The notes under the pieces are model-generated. The model was not told where the DNA came from and made no database searches. It saw only the letters and a list, made by a program, of their open reading frames with translations. DNA of 15,805 nucleotides, from positions 1-15,805 of the forward strand of contig CADCOF010000014.1 of assembly GCA_902802975.1 (NCBI GenBank), given 5' to 3'. Positions 1 through 7,347 of this stretch are shown in pieces (position 1 is the first letter of the stretch; every line of letters starts with the position of its first letter). Origin of the DNA: an uncultured Ruminococcus sp. Its GTDB lineage: Bacteria; Bacillota; Clostridia; Oscillospirales; Acutalibacteraceae. The translations under genes were made by a program, and so were the position numbers.

Positions 1-27
1 AGAGCCTGTTCAGTATCTTTACAAAAT
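1..27 (+). repeat. Left terminal inverted repeat of the IS element
   Basis: It begins AGAGCCTGTTCAGTATCTT and is repeated in reverse complement at 851-877, with 25 of 27 positions identical (19 perfect, two mismatches, six perfect). The window starts on this repeat, which suggests that a contig or sampling boundary falls at the IS end. Confidence 0.93.
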
Positions 28-45
28 AGAAAAAAGGTAATATAA

Positions 46-474
46 TTGAAGAAAAAACAGGCGGTGTACAAAATGAGGAAAGCATATCCGAATGATATAA
101 CAAGAGAGCAATTTGAGATAATTCGCAAAGACCTTGAAGGAGCGCGAAAGACCACGCATCCGAGGAAGTATGATTTATACGATATATTCTGTGCAATTTT
201 GTATTTAGTAAAAGAAGGTTGTACATGGAGAGCTATTCCGCATGATTATCCTAACTGGAGAATTGTACGATATTACTACGATATATGGGCAGAAAAAGAT
301 AACAATGGAATCAGTTTGCTTGATCGTATTCTGCGTAAATTGGTGGAAATGGAACGAAAAAATAATGATCGTTCCGAAAAAACAACCATGCTTATCATAG
401 ATTCAAAAAGTATCCAAAATGCGGATACAGCCCAAAGCAAAGGTTATGATGCGGGAAAAAAACTTCAGGAATAA
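46..474 (+). CDS. IS5-family transposase, N-terminal frame (orfA)
   Basis: This 142-codon frame encodes the N-terminal part of a DDE transposase. It carries the helical DNA-binding region typical of IS5 family members (YDLYDIFCAILYLVKEGCTW, about residues 42-61) and the block IIDSKS with the first catalytic aspartate at residue 119. The start is either TTG at 46, preceded by AAAAAGG, or ATG at 73; both are possible. The frame diverges from the family after GKK at codons 457-462 and stops at 472-474. Continuing in the -1 frame at the run of seven A's (456-462) restores the conserved continuation TSGIKLHIGVD. Alone this product lacks two of the three catalytic acids and cannot be a transposase; it would matter as a fusion made by frameshifting or as a regulator. 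The whole fused product would be about 274 residues, a normal length for the family. Confidence 0.85.
   Translation: MKKKQAVYKMRKAYPNDITREQFEIIRKDLEGARKTTHPRKYDLYDIFCAILYLVKEGCTWRAIPHDYPNWRIVRYYYDIWAEKDNNGISLLDRILRKLVEMERKNNDRSEKTTMLIIDSKSIQNADTAQSKGYDAGKKLQE
456..462 (+). other. Candidate -1 frameshift heptamer A AAA AAA in the transposase
   Basis: In the upstream frame the codons read GGA AAA AAA CTT, giving the heptamer A AAA AAA in the correct register for simultaneous -1 slippage. A -1 shift joins GKK to TSGIKLH, exactly restoring the family sequence. Programmed -1 frameshifting is well known in several IS families. An alternative is loss of one base from the run. Confidence 0.6.
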
Positions 475-607
475 AGCTACATATCGGTGTGGATATTGAT
501 GGGCTTCCACATGCCATGATGATAACTACAGCAGATTATACAGATAGAAAAGGTGCCATTGATATGGTAACTTATTACTGTGAGTGTACAGATAACCTTT
601 CTCAAAG

Positions 608-614
608 AAAAAAG
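608..614 (+). other. Candidate second -1 frameshift heptamer A AAA AAG
   Basis: In the middle frame the codons read AGA AAA AAG TGC, placing A AAA AAG (the same heptamer used in Escherichia coli dnaX) in the slippage register. A -1 shift gives QRKK followed by VLVDGGYTG, again exactly the family sequence. A one-base loss from a run of seven A's would look identical, so function is not proved. Confidence 0.5.
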
Positions 615-868
615 TGCTTGTTGATGGAGGCTACACAGGTCAGAATTTTGCTGATGCAATAAAACAATTATCAGGAGCGGAAGTTGAGGTTGTTAAGCGC
701 AATGAATTACATACCTTTGCTGTCCTTCCAAAACGCTGGATTGTGGAGCGTTCTTTCGGTTGGTTAGACAAATGCCGTAGGCTTTGGAAAAACGCTGAAA
801 GACTTCTTCATAATTCCTTTCAAATGTTCTCTATTGCGTTTATTCGTATTATTTTGAGAAGATACTGA
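614..868 (+). pseudogene. IS5-family transposase, C-terminal frame
   Basis: The 84-codon frame begins with LVDGGYTG, the block holding the second catalytic aspartate, and continues to RWIVERSFGWL, which holds the catalytic glutamate and the conserved basic and aromatic residues after it (KCRRLWKN). It ends in the hydrophobic tail that closes IS5-type transposases, and its stop codon lies inside the right inverted repeat. The first codon here (GTG at 614) sits in the middle of conserved protein and is not a natural start; the segment is read only if ribosomes shift from the previous frame on the heptamer A AAA AAG at 608-614. In the reconstructed 274-residue protein the catalytic triad is D119, D194 and E235, so every active-site residue survives. 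Confidence 0.8.
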
Positions 869-877
869 ACAGGCTCT
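851..877 (-). repeat. Right terminal inverted repeat of the IS element
   Basis: Reverse complement of the left end. It overlaps the last codons of the transposase: the stop codon TGA at 866-868 lies inside the repeat. This is common in compact insertion sequences of this size. Confidence 0.93.
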
Positions 878-1057
878 AAGACACATGCAGAAGTCGAAGT
901 ATTGATTATTATGCTTTTGAAAGTAATCTGCAGAGCAACGTCATACGCAAAAATAGAAATGTTTGGAAAAAGCAAATCTTGACAAAATCATGACTTGCCG
1001 GCTTTGTTCATAATTCTTTTACTCGTTCAAAAACCGTGAAAAGATTGAATTATTCTA
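878..1057. other. Gene-free spacer between the IS element and the ruvC promoter
   Basis: I see no open frame with a ribosome binding site, no RNA gene and no clear terminator here. A TTGACA at 979-984 has no properly spaced -10 partner. The gene that normally lies upstream of ruvC in many bacteria (yebC) is not in the window; it could lie left of the IS element or elsewhere. Confidence 0.5.
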
Positions 1058-1086
1058 TTGCTCATTTTGGTAAAGTATGATATAAT
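1058..1086 (+). promoter_or_regulatory. Sigma-A-type promoter of the ruvC operon, extended -10
   Basis: TTGCTC at 1058-1063 is followed after 17 nt by a perfect TATAAT at 1081-1086, preceded by TGA so that a TGn extended -10 is present. Initiation is expected around 1092-1094, giving a leader of about 48 nt to the ruvC start at 1141. It is the only strong promoter I could find ahead of the twelve-gene run. Confidence 0.7.
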
Positions 1087-1140
1087 AACATTGTGTGTCA
1101 AAAATCAGAATTTTATATTTGTAATTTTCAGGAGATAGAC

Positions 1141-1638
1141 ATGGTGATTTTGGGTATTGATCCGGGCTATGCTATAGTGGGATATGGCGGTGTTGAATAT
1201 TATTCAAATATGTACCATGTTACGGGGTATGGAGCAATAGAAACGTCAGCCGATGCGCCGTTTAATCAGCGGCTGGAACATATATATAGTGAAATGAACG
1301 GAGTTATTTTGCGCTGCAAACCCGATTGTGTGGCGATTGAGAAATTGTATTTTCAGAATAACCAAAAAACTGCGATAGATGTAGCGCAAGCTCGAGGTGT
1401 TATTCTGCTGGCTGCTCAGCTGAATCATCTCCCTATTTATGAATACACTCCTCTTCAAGTGAAAATTGCTGTCACCGGTTACGGAAAAGCAAAAAAAGAG
1501 CAAGTGATGGATATGACAAAACGGCTGCTCAAATTGGAAAAAATGCCGCGGCTTGACGATACGGCAGACGCACTCGCAATTGCGATATGTCACGCACAGG
1601 CTAACGGAACACAGCTAAAAAAATACTTACATAGATGA
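1141..1638 (+). CDS. ruvC: Crossover junction endodeoxyribonuclease RuvC
   Basis: RuvC is the Holliday-junction resolvase that makes symmetric nicks in the junction bound by RuvAB during recombinational repair. The 165-residue product has the usual length. The four acidic metal ligands of the RNase H-like fold are all present: D7 in MVILGIDPG, E67 in VAIEKLYF, and D140 and D143 in LDDTADALAIAICH. The ATG at 1141 is chosen because AGGAG lies at 1130-1134 and the protein then starts with the canonical first strand; a GTG at 1093 in the same frame adds 16 residues unlike the family and falls at the predicted transcription start. It is the first gene of the run, and its stop overlaps an ATG at 1635 (ATGA), which suggests translational coupling to ruvA. 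Confidence 0.97.
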   Translation: MVILGIDPGYAIVGYGGVEYYSNMYHVTGYGAIETSADAPFNQRLEHIYSEMNGVILRCKPDCVAIEKLYFQNNQKTAIDVAQARGVILLAAQLNHLPIYEYTPLQVKIAVTGYGKAKKEQVMDMTKRLLKLEKMPRLDDTADALAIAICHAQANGTQLKKYLHR

Positions 1639-1649
1639 GGAATGCGAAA

Positions 1650-2264
1650 ATGATATACAGTTTGAAAGGAACATTGATTCATCGTACCCCGGCTTATATT
1701 GTAATTGAGTGCGGCGGTGTCGGATATAAATGTACAACGTCACTTATGACGATAAGGTCGCTTCCCGATGTGGGGAAGGAGTGTATGGTATATACTCATA
1801 TGGTCGTGCGTGAGGATGCCGTTGAGCTTTTCGGCTTCTCAAGCAATGAAGAGCGCGAGTGCTTTAAAATGCTTACAGGAGTAAGCGGAGTGGGGTCAAA
1901 GGTCGGAACAGCGTTGCTGTCCGAATTTACCCCGGAACAAGTAGCCGTATGTATAGCGTCGGAAGATTCAAAATCACTTACAAAAGCGGCGGGTGTAGGC
2001 AACAAATTGGCTCAGCGTATCGTGCTTGAATTAAAAGACAAGATCAATAAACTCAATAGTTCTTCAGGCAGTTCAAAACTCGCAGGCATGTCGGCAGGCG
2101 TGCCTTCCCTTGGAAACGTAAAGAACGCAATGGACGCGCTGTCGGTACTGGGCTATGAGAGCAGCGAGATAATGCCTATTATTTCGAAATTTGACAGCGA
2201 GCTTAAGGTTGAGGAGCTTATTCATCTTACTCTGTTGGAGCTTGGAAAGAACAAGGGGGCGTAG
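1650..2264 (+). CDS. ruvA: Holliday junction branch migration protein RuvA
   Basis: RuvA binds four-way junctions as a tetramer and loads the RuvB motors. The 204-residue protein shows domain I from MIYSLKGTL to about residue 63, with the acidic-pin region EDAVELFGF at 55-63. Two helix-hairpin-helix motifs follow: LTGVSGVGSKVG (75-86) and LTKAAGVGNKLAQRI (110-124). After a Ser/Gly-rich flexible linker (about 134-152) comes the RuvB-binding domain III. I prefer ATG 1650, where the family's standard N-terminus begins and GAGG at 1637-1640 serves as the ribosome binding site. An in-frame ATG at 1635 overlapping the ruvC stop would add five residues and may aid coupling. Three nucleotides separate its stop from ruvB. 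Confidence 0.97.
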   Translation: MIYSLKGTLIHRTPAYIVIECGGVGYKCTTSLMTIRSLPDVGKECMVYTHMVVREDAVELFGFSSNEERECFKMLTGVSGVGSKVGTALLSEFTPEQVAVCIASEDSKSLTKAAGVGNKLAQRIVLELKDKINKLNSSSGSSKLAGMSAGVPSLGNVKNAMDALSVLGYESSEIMPIISKFDSELKVEELIHLTLLELGKNKGA

Positions 2265-2267
2265 TTT

Positions 2268-3326
2268 ATGGATGAGATGGATTTTGAAGACAGAATAATG
2301 TCGGCCTCCGAGATAAGTGAAGATATCTCGGGTTCCGAAAATCCTCTTCGTCCCAAAACGCTTGATGAGTATATAGGACAGGAGAAAGTTAAAGAAAATT
2401 TGCGCGTGTTTATAGAAGCGGCTAAAAAACGCAATGAGATTCTCGATCATGTTTTGCTTTACGGTCCTCCCGGTCTTGGAAAAACCACGCTTTCTCAGAT
2501 AATAGCCGGCGAAATGAATGTTAACATTCGCATCACATCAGGTCCCGCTATTGAAAAGCCGGGCGATCTTGCCGCACTTCTGACCAATCTCAGCAGCGGT
2601 GACGTTTTATTTATAGATGAGATACACCGAATTTCCAGAGCTGTGGAAGAAGTGCTGTATCCTTCAATGGAGGATTTCGCAATAGATATAATTACGGGAA
2701 AAGGACAAATGGCGGCGTCGTATCACTTGCCGCTGCCGAAATTTACTCTCGTAGGCGCAACCACGCGCGCAGGACAGCTGACGGCTCCCCTTCGGGACAG
2801 ATTTGGCGTGGTTTTGCGTTTGGAACTGTACACGCCGGAGCAGTTGGCTCTTATAGTGAAAAGAAGTGCGTCGATATTGGGAATACCTATAGAAAATGAT
2901 GGTGCGCTTGAAATAGCCTCAAGATCAAGAGGTACTCCTCGAATAGCCAATCGTTTGCTTAAGCGTGTTCGTGATTTTGCGCAGGTTATAGGCGACGGTG
3001 TGATAACATGCGATATTGCACGTCAGGCTCTCGATCGACTCGAAATAGACGAGCTTGGTCTTGACGCTAACGACAGAAGAATGCTTGAGGCGATTATTCG
3101 ATTTTATAACGGAGGTCCCGTTGGTTTAGAGACGTTGGCAGCTGCTATCGGAGAAGAGGCCGTGACAATAGAAGATGTGTATGAGCCATATCTCATGCAG
3201 ATAGGCTTTTTGAGCAGAACGCCTCGTGGCCGTTGTGTTACAGTAGCCGCTTGTCAGCATCTGGGACTTCAAATGCCTAATGGTGTGACTGCGGGTATGC
3301 CTACATTATTTAATATGAATGACTAG
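2268..3326 (+). CDS. ruvB: Holliday junction branch migration DNA helicase RuvB
   Basis: RuvB is the hexameric AAA+ motor that drives branch migration with RuvA; junctions are then cut by RuvC. The 352-residue product shows the Walker A motif GPPGLGKTT (66-74), Walker B with DEIH (117-120), sensor 1 in GATTRAG (about 163-169), the arginine-finger region APLRDRFG (173-180), and a C-terminal winged-helix domain ending in the conserved FLSRTPRGR block. The N-terminal extension of about 25 acidic residues before [12 protein letters not shown] is usual in Firmicutes. A G-rich ribosome binding site, AAGGGGG, lies inside the end of ruvA. The ruvC-ruvA-ruvB order is the standard set, here intact. Confidence 0.98.
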   Translation: MDEMDFEDRIMSASEISEDISGSENPLRPKTLDEYIGQEKVKENLRVFIEAAKKRNEILDHVLLYGPPGLGKTTLSQIIAGEMNVNIRITSGPAIEKPGDLAALLTNLSSGDVLFIDEIHRISRAVEEVLYPSMEDFAIDIITGKGQMAASYHLPLPKFTLVGATTRAGQLTAPLRDRFGVVLRLELYTPEQLALIVKRSASILGIPIENDGALEIASRSRGTPRIANRLLKRVRDFAQVIGDGVITCDIARQALDRLEIDELGLDANDRRMLEAIIRFYNGGPVGLETLAAAIGEEAVTIEDVYEPYLMQIGFLSRTPRGRCVTVAACQHLGLQMPNGVTAGMPTLFNMND

Positions 3327-3354
3327 TTAAATATTGATGAAGGAGAATATTATT

Positions 3355-4707
3355 ATGGGAAGATTGTTTGGTACAGATGGCGCAAGAGGTGTTGCAAACA
3401 GCGAACTTACCTGCGAATTGGCTATGGCTATCGGCAGGGCAGCTGCAATGGTGCTTATTAATAGCGAAAACGGCAAGAAGCCGACTGTTTTTATTGGAAA
3501 GGATACACGCCTTTCTTCGGATATGCTTGAAGGCGCACTCACAGCAGGATTATGTTCTGTTGGAGCCAATGTAGTATTACTCGGAACAATTCCGACTCCT
3601 GCTGTTGCTTATCTTGTCAGAAAGCATTCTGCCGATGCGGGCATAATGATCTCGGCATCCCATAATCCGTTTGAATTTAACGGCATAAAAATATTTAATG
3701 CTGATGGATATAAATTATCCGACTCACTTGAAGAAGAGATAGAGTCAATCGTACTTGATCATTCCGAAGAATATCCCGCTCCTACAGGTGATGGTATAGG
3801 AAAAGTTACAACACTTAAAACCGGAATAGACGAATATACAGATCATGTGGCTAACAGTATTTCCGGCGACCTTTCCGGCTTGAAAATCGCGCTCGATTGT
3901 TCCAATGGTTCGGCAAGCGCAACCGCCGAAATTCTTTTCAAAAAGCTGAATGCCGAAGTTGTGATACTCAATAATGATCCTGATGGTGTTAATATTAACG
4001 ATAATTGTGGTTCAACTCACATTGAAATCTTGCAGGATTATGTAAAAGATCATGATGTTGACTGCGGCATGGCCTTTGACGGAGATGCTGACAGATGCCT
4101 TGCTATAGATGAAAACGGGGAATTGATAGACGGCGATTTTCTTATCGCAATATGTGCAAAGAACCTTAAAGAAAAAGGAAAGTTAAAAGGAAACACTGCC
4201 GTTGGAACCGTTATGACGAATATGGGCTTTACAAAATTTTGTGATGAAAATGACATTAATTTTGTTGCAACAGCTGTAGGGGATAGGTATGTTCTCGAAA
4301 ATATGCTCAAGAATGGCTACTGCATAGGCGGCGAGCAGTCAGGACATGTGATCTTCCTTGAACATGGTACAACGGGCGACGGTCAGCTTACCGCAGTTCA
4401 GGTGCTGGACATTATAAACAGCAAAAAACAAAGTCTGTCACAGCTTGCGTCTGTAATAAAGAGATTTCCGCAGGTGTTGATAAATGTTAAAGTTTCTTCG
4501 GAGAAAAAATCTCTCTATGCGTCCGATGATGTCATTATGGATTCCATTTCCAACGCTGAAAAGACAATGGGCAAAAGAGGAAGAATTCTTGTTCGTTCTT
4601 CGGGAACAGAGCCGCTTATCAGAGTTATGCTCGAGGGCGAGGATATAGAAGAAATAACACAAATCGCAAACGAAATATCGCAGCTTATAAAAGAGAGACT
4701 CGGCTAA
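3355..4707 (+). CDS. glmM: Phosphoglucosamine mutase GlmM
   Basis: GlmM converts glucosamine-6-phosphate to glucosamine-1-phosphate, the step before GlmU in UDP-GlcNAc synthesis for peptidoglycan and other cell-wall polymers. The protein is 450 residues, normal for the family, and starts MGRLFGTDGARG. The active-site phosphoserine is S102 in ISASHNP; the magnesium loop DGDADR is at 242-247; the sugar-binding loop GEQSGH at 326-331; the phosphate-binding RSSGTEP at 414-420. ATG 3355 is the start because AGGAGA lies at 3341-3346; in-frame TTG 3334 and ATG 3337 lie upstream of that site and would add residues not seen in the family. The 28-nt gap to ruvB suggests co-transcription. Linkage of glmM to ruvCAB is less common than linkage to cdaA-cdaR in Firmicutes. 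Confidence 0.97.
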   Translation: MGRLFGTDGARGVANSELTCELAMAIGRAAAMVLINSENGKKPTVFIGKDTRLSSDMLEGALTAGLCSVGANVVLLGTIPTPAVAYLVRKHSADAGIMISASHNPFEFNGIKIFNADGYKLSDSLEEEIESIVLDHSEEYPAPTGDGIGKVTTLKTGIDEYTDHVANSISGDLSGLKIALDCSNGSASATAEILFKKLNAEVVILNNDPDGVNINDNCGSTHIEILQDYVKDHDVDCGMAFDGDADRCLAIDENGELIDGDFLIAICAKNLKEKGKLKGNTAVGTVMTNMGFTKFCDENDINFVATAVGDRYVLENMLKNGYCIGGEQSGHVIFLEHGTTGDGQLTAVQVLDIINSKKQSLSQLASVIKRFPQVLINVKVSSEKKSLYASDDVIMDSISNAEKTMGKRGRILVRSSGTEPLIRVMLEGEDIEEITQIANEISQLIKERLG

Positions 4708-4722
4708 GGAGTTATTAATCAC

Positions 4723-5598
4723 ATGAGAGAAGCTATCTGGAAGGATTACGAACTGATCGATACTTCAAACGGTGAACGTTTGGAACGATGGGGAAATAAG
4801 ATACTTATCAGACCCGATCCGCAGATTATTTGGAACACCGAAAAAAAAGACCCGCGTTGGAAAACTGCCGACGCAAGATATGTGCGTTCAAAATCGGGCG
4901 GGGGCAGCTGGACTGTGTACAAAAAGCTGCCCGATGTGTGGAAGGTGTCATATAATGATCTGACTTTCGGAGTGAAGCCAATGGGTTTTAAGCATACCGG
5001 AGTGTTTCCCGAGCAGGCTGTAAATTGGGATTATACCGACGAAATAATACGAAACAGCAATCGACAGCTTAACGTACTTAACTTGTTTGCATACACCGGC
5101 GGTGCTACTCTTGCATGTTTGAATGCAGGCGCAAAGGTGTGTCATGTTGATGCCTCAAAGGGAATGGTACAATGGGCAAAAGAAAACGCGGCATTGTCTC
5201 ATCTAAGTGAAAAACCGGTCAGATGGATTGTGGATGACTGCGTAAAATTTGTGAGAAGAGAGATAAAAAGAGGAAACAAGTATGACGGGATTATTATGGA
5301 TCCGCCATCTTATGGAAGAGGCCCCGGTGGAGAAGTGTGGAAGCTTGAAGATCAGCTTGAGTCATTGATAGAACTATGCATACAGGTGTTGAGTGATGAC
5401 GCTCAGTTTTTTATACTGAATTCATACACAACAGGTTTGTCTCCTTCCGTAATGAAATATTTGCTTGGAGTAAAGCTTGTTTCAATCAAAGGCGGATTTG
5501 TAAATTCAGATGAGATTGGCTTGAATGTGACAAGCAGCGGGTTGACACTTCCATGCGGTTCAACAGCAATATGGTGCAAAAAGGTTGATAAAAATTGA
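4723..5598 (+). CDS. Class I SAM-dependent methyltransferase, RlmI-like (COG1092 type)
   Basis: This 291-residue protein has a Rossmann methyltransferase domain. Motif I is NLFAYTGGAT (120-129), followed by the acidic ribose-binding VDAS (142-145), a DDCVKF block (171-176), and motif IV MDPPSYGRG (192-200). The DPPSY signature and the HTGVFPEQ segment (91-98) before motif I resemble the RlmI/RlmK group of 23S rRNA methyltransferases. The RNA-binding PUA domain seen in full-length RlmI (about 400 residues) is absent; instead there is a short N-terminal beta-rich region of about 90 residues. The RNA target cannot be read from the sequence, so I give no gene symbol. AAGGAG at 4706-4711 precedes ATG 4723. 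Its stop TGA overlaps the TTG start of the next gene, indicating coupled translation. Confidence 0.88.
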   Translation: MREAIWKDYELIDTSNGERLERWGNKILIRPDPQIIWNTEKKDPRWKTADARYVRSKSGGGSWTVYKKLPDVWKVSYNDLTFGVKPMGFKHTGVFPEQAVNWDYTDEIIRNSNRQLNVLNLFAYTGGATLACLNAGAKVCHVDASKGMVQWAKENAALSHLSEKPVRWIVDDCVKFVRREIKRGNKYDGIIMDPPSYGRGPGGEVWKLEDQLESLIELCIQVLSDDAQFFILNSYTTGLSPSVMKYLLGVKLVSIKGGFVNSDEIGLNVTSSGLTLPCGSTAIWCKKVDKN

Positions 5599-6443
5599 GT
5601 TTTATTGAAGTGAAGAACGTATGCTTCAGCTATGATGAAGCTGAAGACAATAACCCTGAACAGGTGTTGAATAATATATCGCTTGAAGTGAAAAAAGGCG
5701 AGTTTCTTGCTTTGCTTGGGCATAACGGTTCCGGAAAATCCACGCTTGCAAAAATGTTCAACGGCATTTTTGTGCCTGAAAGCGGTATCGTGACGGTTAA
5801 CGGAATAGATACAAAAAACGAAGATACTATTTTCGATGTCAGGAAGAGCGTTGGTCTTGTTCTGCAAAATCCCGATAATCAACTTGTTGCAAGCATTGTT
5901 GAGGAAGACGTTGCCTTTGGACCCGAAAATCTCGGGATTCCTTCAGCGGAAATTCGCACACGTGTTGACGCCGCGCTTAAAGCTGTGGATATGTTCGAAT
6001 ACGCGAAGCATTCCCCACATAAGCTTTCAGGCGGTCAAAAGCAGCGGGTTGCTATAGCAGGAATAATTGCAATGGAACCCGAGTGCATCGTTCTCGATGA
6101 ACCGACTGCCATGCTTGATCCTCAAGGACGAAGTGAAGTGATGAACACAATCATAAAGCTCAATCGTGAAAAGGGTATCACAATTATTCTGATTACGCAT
6201 TATATGGATGAAGCTGTGTTTGCGGACAGAGTTGTGGTTTTGGATAACGGCGTGGTAATTGACCAAGGTGTACCGAAAGAAGTGTTTGCTAAGGTAGAGT
6301 TCTTGAAAACTCACAGCCTCGATGTTCCGCAGGCAACCGAATTGGCATACAAGCTTTCTGCTGCAGGTATGAAAATAGATGCTGTACCGTTGAATGTCGA
6401 AGAGTGCGTATCCTGCATTCTGAAAAAGCTTGGTGCGGAATAA
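5595..6443 (+). CDS. ecfA1: ECF transporter energy-coupling ATPase EcfA1
   Basis: One of two cytoplasmic ATPases that power energy-coupling-factor vitamin or metal importers. The 282-residue protein has Walker A GHNGSGKST (42-50), the Q-loop glutamine Q91 in LVLQNPDNQ, signature LSGGQKQR (144-151), Walker B VLDEP (166-170) and the switch histidine H202 in ITHYMDEA. NPDNQ after the Q-loop is typical of ECF ATPases. Translation starts at TTG 5595, which overlaps the stop of the methyltransferase gene (TTGA); AAAAGG at about 5579-5584 is the likely ribosome binding site. It pairs with the following ATPase as a heterodimer. No substrate-binding S component is encoded in the window, so the substrate is unknown; such modules usually serve several S components made elsewhere. 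Confidence 0.94.
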   Translation: MSFIEVKNVCFSYDEAEDNNPEQVLNNISLEVKKGEFLALLGHNGSGKSTLAKMFNGIFVPESGIVTVNGIDTKNEDTIFDVRKSVGLVLQNPDNQLVASIVEEDVAFGPENLGIPSAEIRTRVDAALKAVDMFEYAKHSPHKLSGGQKQRVAIAGIIAMEPECIVLDEPTAMLDPQGRSEVMNTIIKLNREKGITIILITHYMDEAVFADRVVVLDNGVVIDQGVPKEVFAKVEFLKTHSLDVPQATELAYKLSAAGMKIDAVPLNVEECVSCILKKLGAE

Positions 6444-6453
6444 GGAGATTTAT

Positions 6454-7347
6454 ATGTCGTTATTGCAGCTCAAAAATATTACGTATACATATGGAATTGG
6501 AACTGCGTTCGAAAAAAAAGCGGTGAATGATATTTCACTGTCCATTGAAAAAGGTGAATTTATTGGCATTATTGGTCATACAGGTTCCGGAAAATCCACG
6601 TTGATACAGATGCTCAATGGTCTTTTGAAACCGTCCGAAGGACAAATACTTTTTGAAGAAAAGGATATTTGGAGCAATCCGAAAAAGATCAGAGATATAC
6701 GTTTTAAAATCGGTCTTGTTTTTCAGTACCCCGAATATCAGTTGTTTGAGGAAACTGTTGAAAAAGATATCGCATATGGTCCCAAAAATATGGGCTTGTC
6801 GAACGATGAAATAAAAAAACGCGTTGCAGACGCGGCTTACTTTGTCGGTCTGAATCCGGCACTGCTGAAGAAGTCACCTTTTGAATTGTCCGGCGGTGAG
6901 AAGCGCAGGGCTGCTATTGCCGGAGTTATTGCTATGGAGCCTGAGATTCTCATTCTCGATGAACCTACTGCCGGTCTTGACCCAAAAGGCAGAGATGTTA
7001 TGCTAAGTCAAATTGCATCGTACCACAGAAGAAAACAAAACACAGTTTTGCTTGTATCTCACAGCATGGAGGATATTTCAAAAATTGCAGATAAAATTCT
7101 TGTTATGAACAAGGGCAGTATGTTTGCGTTTGATGAAGTAAACAATGTTTTTTCAAAGGGCAGCGAACTTGAAAAGATAGGTCTTCAGATACCTCAGATA
7201 ACAAGGATAATGATAGAACTGAAAAATCATGGCTACGATGTGCCCAGCGATGTTTATTCCGTGGAACAAGCTGTGCTTGAGATCATGAAGCTTCGTCCGG
7301 CAAAAGCCATGAGTACAATAAAAAAGGGACAGGTGTCCTCGTTATGA
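6454..7347 (+). CDS. ecfA2: ECF transporter energy-coupling ATPase EcfA2
   Basis: Second ATPase of the ECF module. From ATG 6454 the protein has 297 residues with Walker A GHTGSGKST (41-49), Q91 in LVFQYPEYQ, signature LSGGEKRR (145-152), Walker B LILDEP (166-171) and the switch histidine H203 in VSHSMEDI. The FQYPEYQLFE stretch and LSGGEKRR are characteristic of EcfA2 as against EcfA1. AAGGAG at 6442-6447, overlapping the ecfA1 stop codon, fixes ATG 6454 as the start; the open frame runs eight codons further upstream without a better site. Its stop TGA overlaps the ATG of ecfT. Confidence 0.94.
   Translation: MSLLQLKNITYTYGIGTAFEKKAVNDISLSIEKGEFIGIIGHTGSGKSTLIQMLNGLLKPSEGQILFEEKDIWSNPKKIRDIRFKIGLVFQYPEYQLFEETVEKDIAYGPKNMGLSNDEIKKRVADAAYFVGLNPALLKKSPFELSGGEKRRAAIAGVIAMEPEILILDEPTAGLDPKGRDVMLSQIASYHRRKQNTVLLVSHSMEDISKIADKILVMNKGSMFAFDEVNNVFSKGSELEKIGLQIPQITRIMIELKNHGYDVPSDVYSVEQAVLEIMKLRPAKAMSTIKKGQVSSL

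Larger units (their letters stand above)
450..662 (+). pseudogene. Transposase middle segment in the -1 frame, no start of its own
   Basis: This frame is open between TGA at 447-449 and TAA at 660-662. From 462 to about 614 it encodes family-like sequence (SGIKLHIGVDIDGLPHAMM, then TTADYTDRKGA), which links the first and second catalytic aspartate blocks of an IS5-type transposase. It has no credible ribosome binding site or early start codon, so it can be expressed only by -1 frameshifting from the upstream frame. Near 608-614 the conserved protein passes into yet another frame. It is therefore either the centre of a transposase made by two successive frameshifts, or evidence that the gene is broken by single-base losses in A-runs. 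I call it a pseudogene segment because two obligatory shifts in one transposase would be exceptional. Confidence 0.7.
1..877 (+). mobile_element. IS5-family insertion sequence, about 0.88 kb, complete
   Basis: The element is bounded by terminal inverted repeats at 1-27 and 851-877 that match at 25 of 27 positions, the two mismatches being adjacent at positions 20-21 of the repeat. Between them lies one DDE transposase reading in the plus direction, split over three frames. The transposase type (IIDS, VDGGYTG and VERSFGWL blocks) and the size fit the IS427/IS1031-like groups of the IS5 family. The outermost pair (A1 and T877) may belong to the target: TAA at 877-879 would suit the TNA duplication of the IS1031 group, but the left flank is outside the window, so the duplication cannot be confirmed. 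The element lies about 260 bp upstream of ruvC, outside any gene visible here. Confidence 0.93.

Noticed and set aside
979..1014. TTGACA at 979-984 as a second promoter before ruvC
   Set aside because: The nearest -10-like sequence, CATAAT at 1009-1014, is 24 bp away, outside functional spacing.
1093..1140. Upstream GTG start for ruvC adding 16 residues
   Set aside because: The extension is unlike RuvC, lies at the predicted transcription start and lacks a ribosome binding site, whereas ATG 1141 has AGGAG at 1130-1134.
3334..3354. Upstream TTG/ATG starts for glmM
   Set aside because: They precede the AGGAGA at 3341-3346 that serves ATG 3355, and GlmM proteins begin at MGRLFGTDG.
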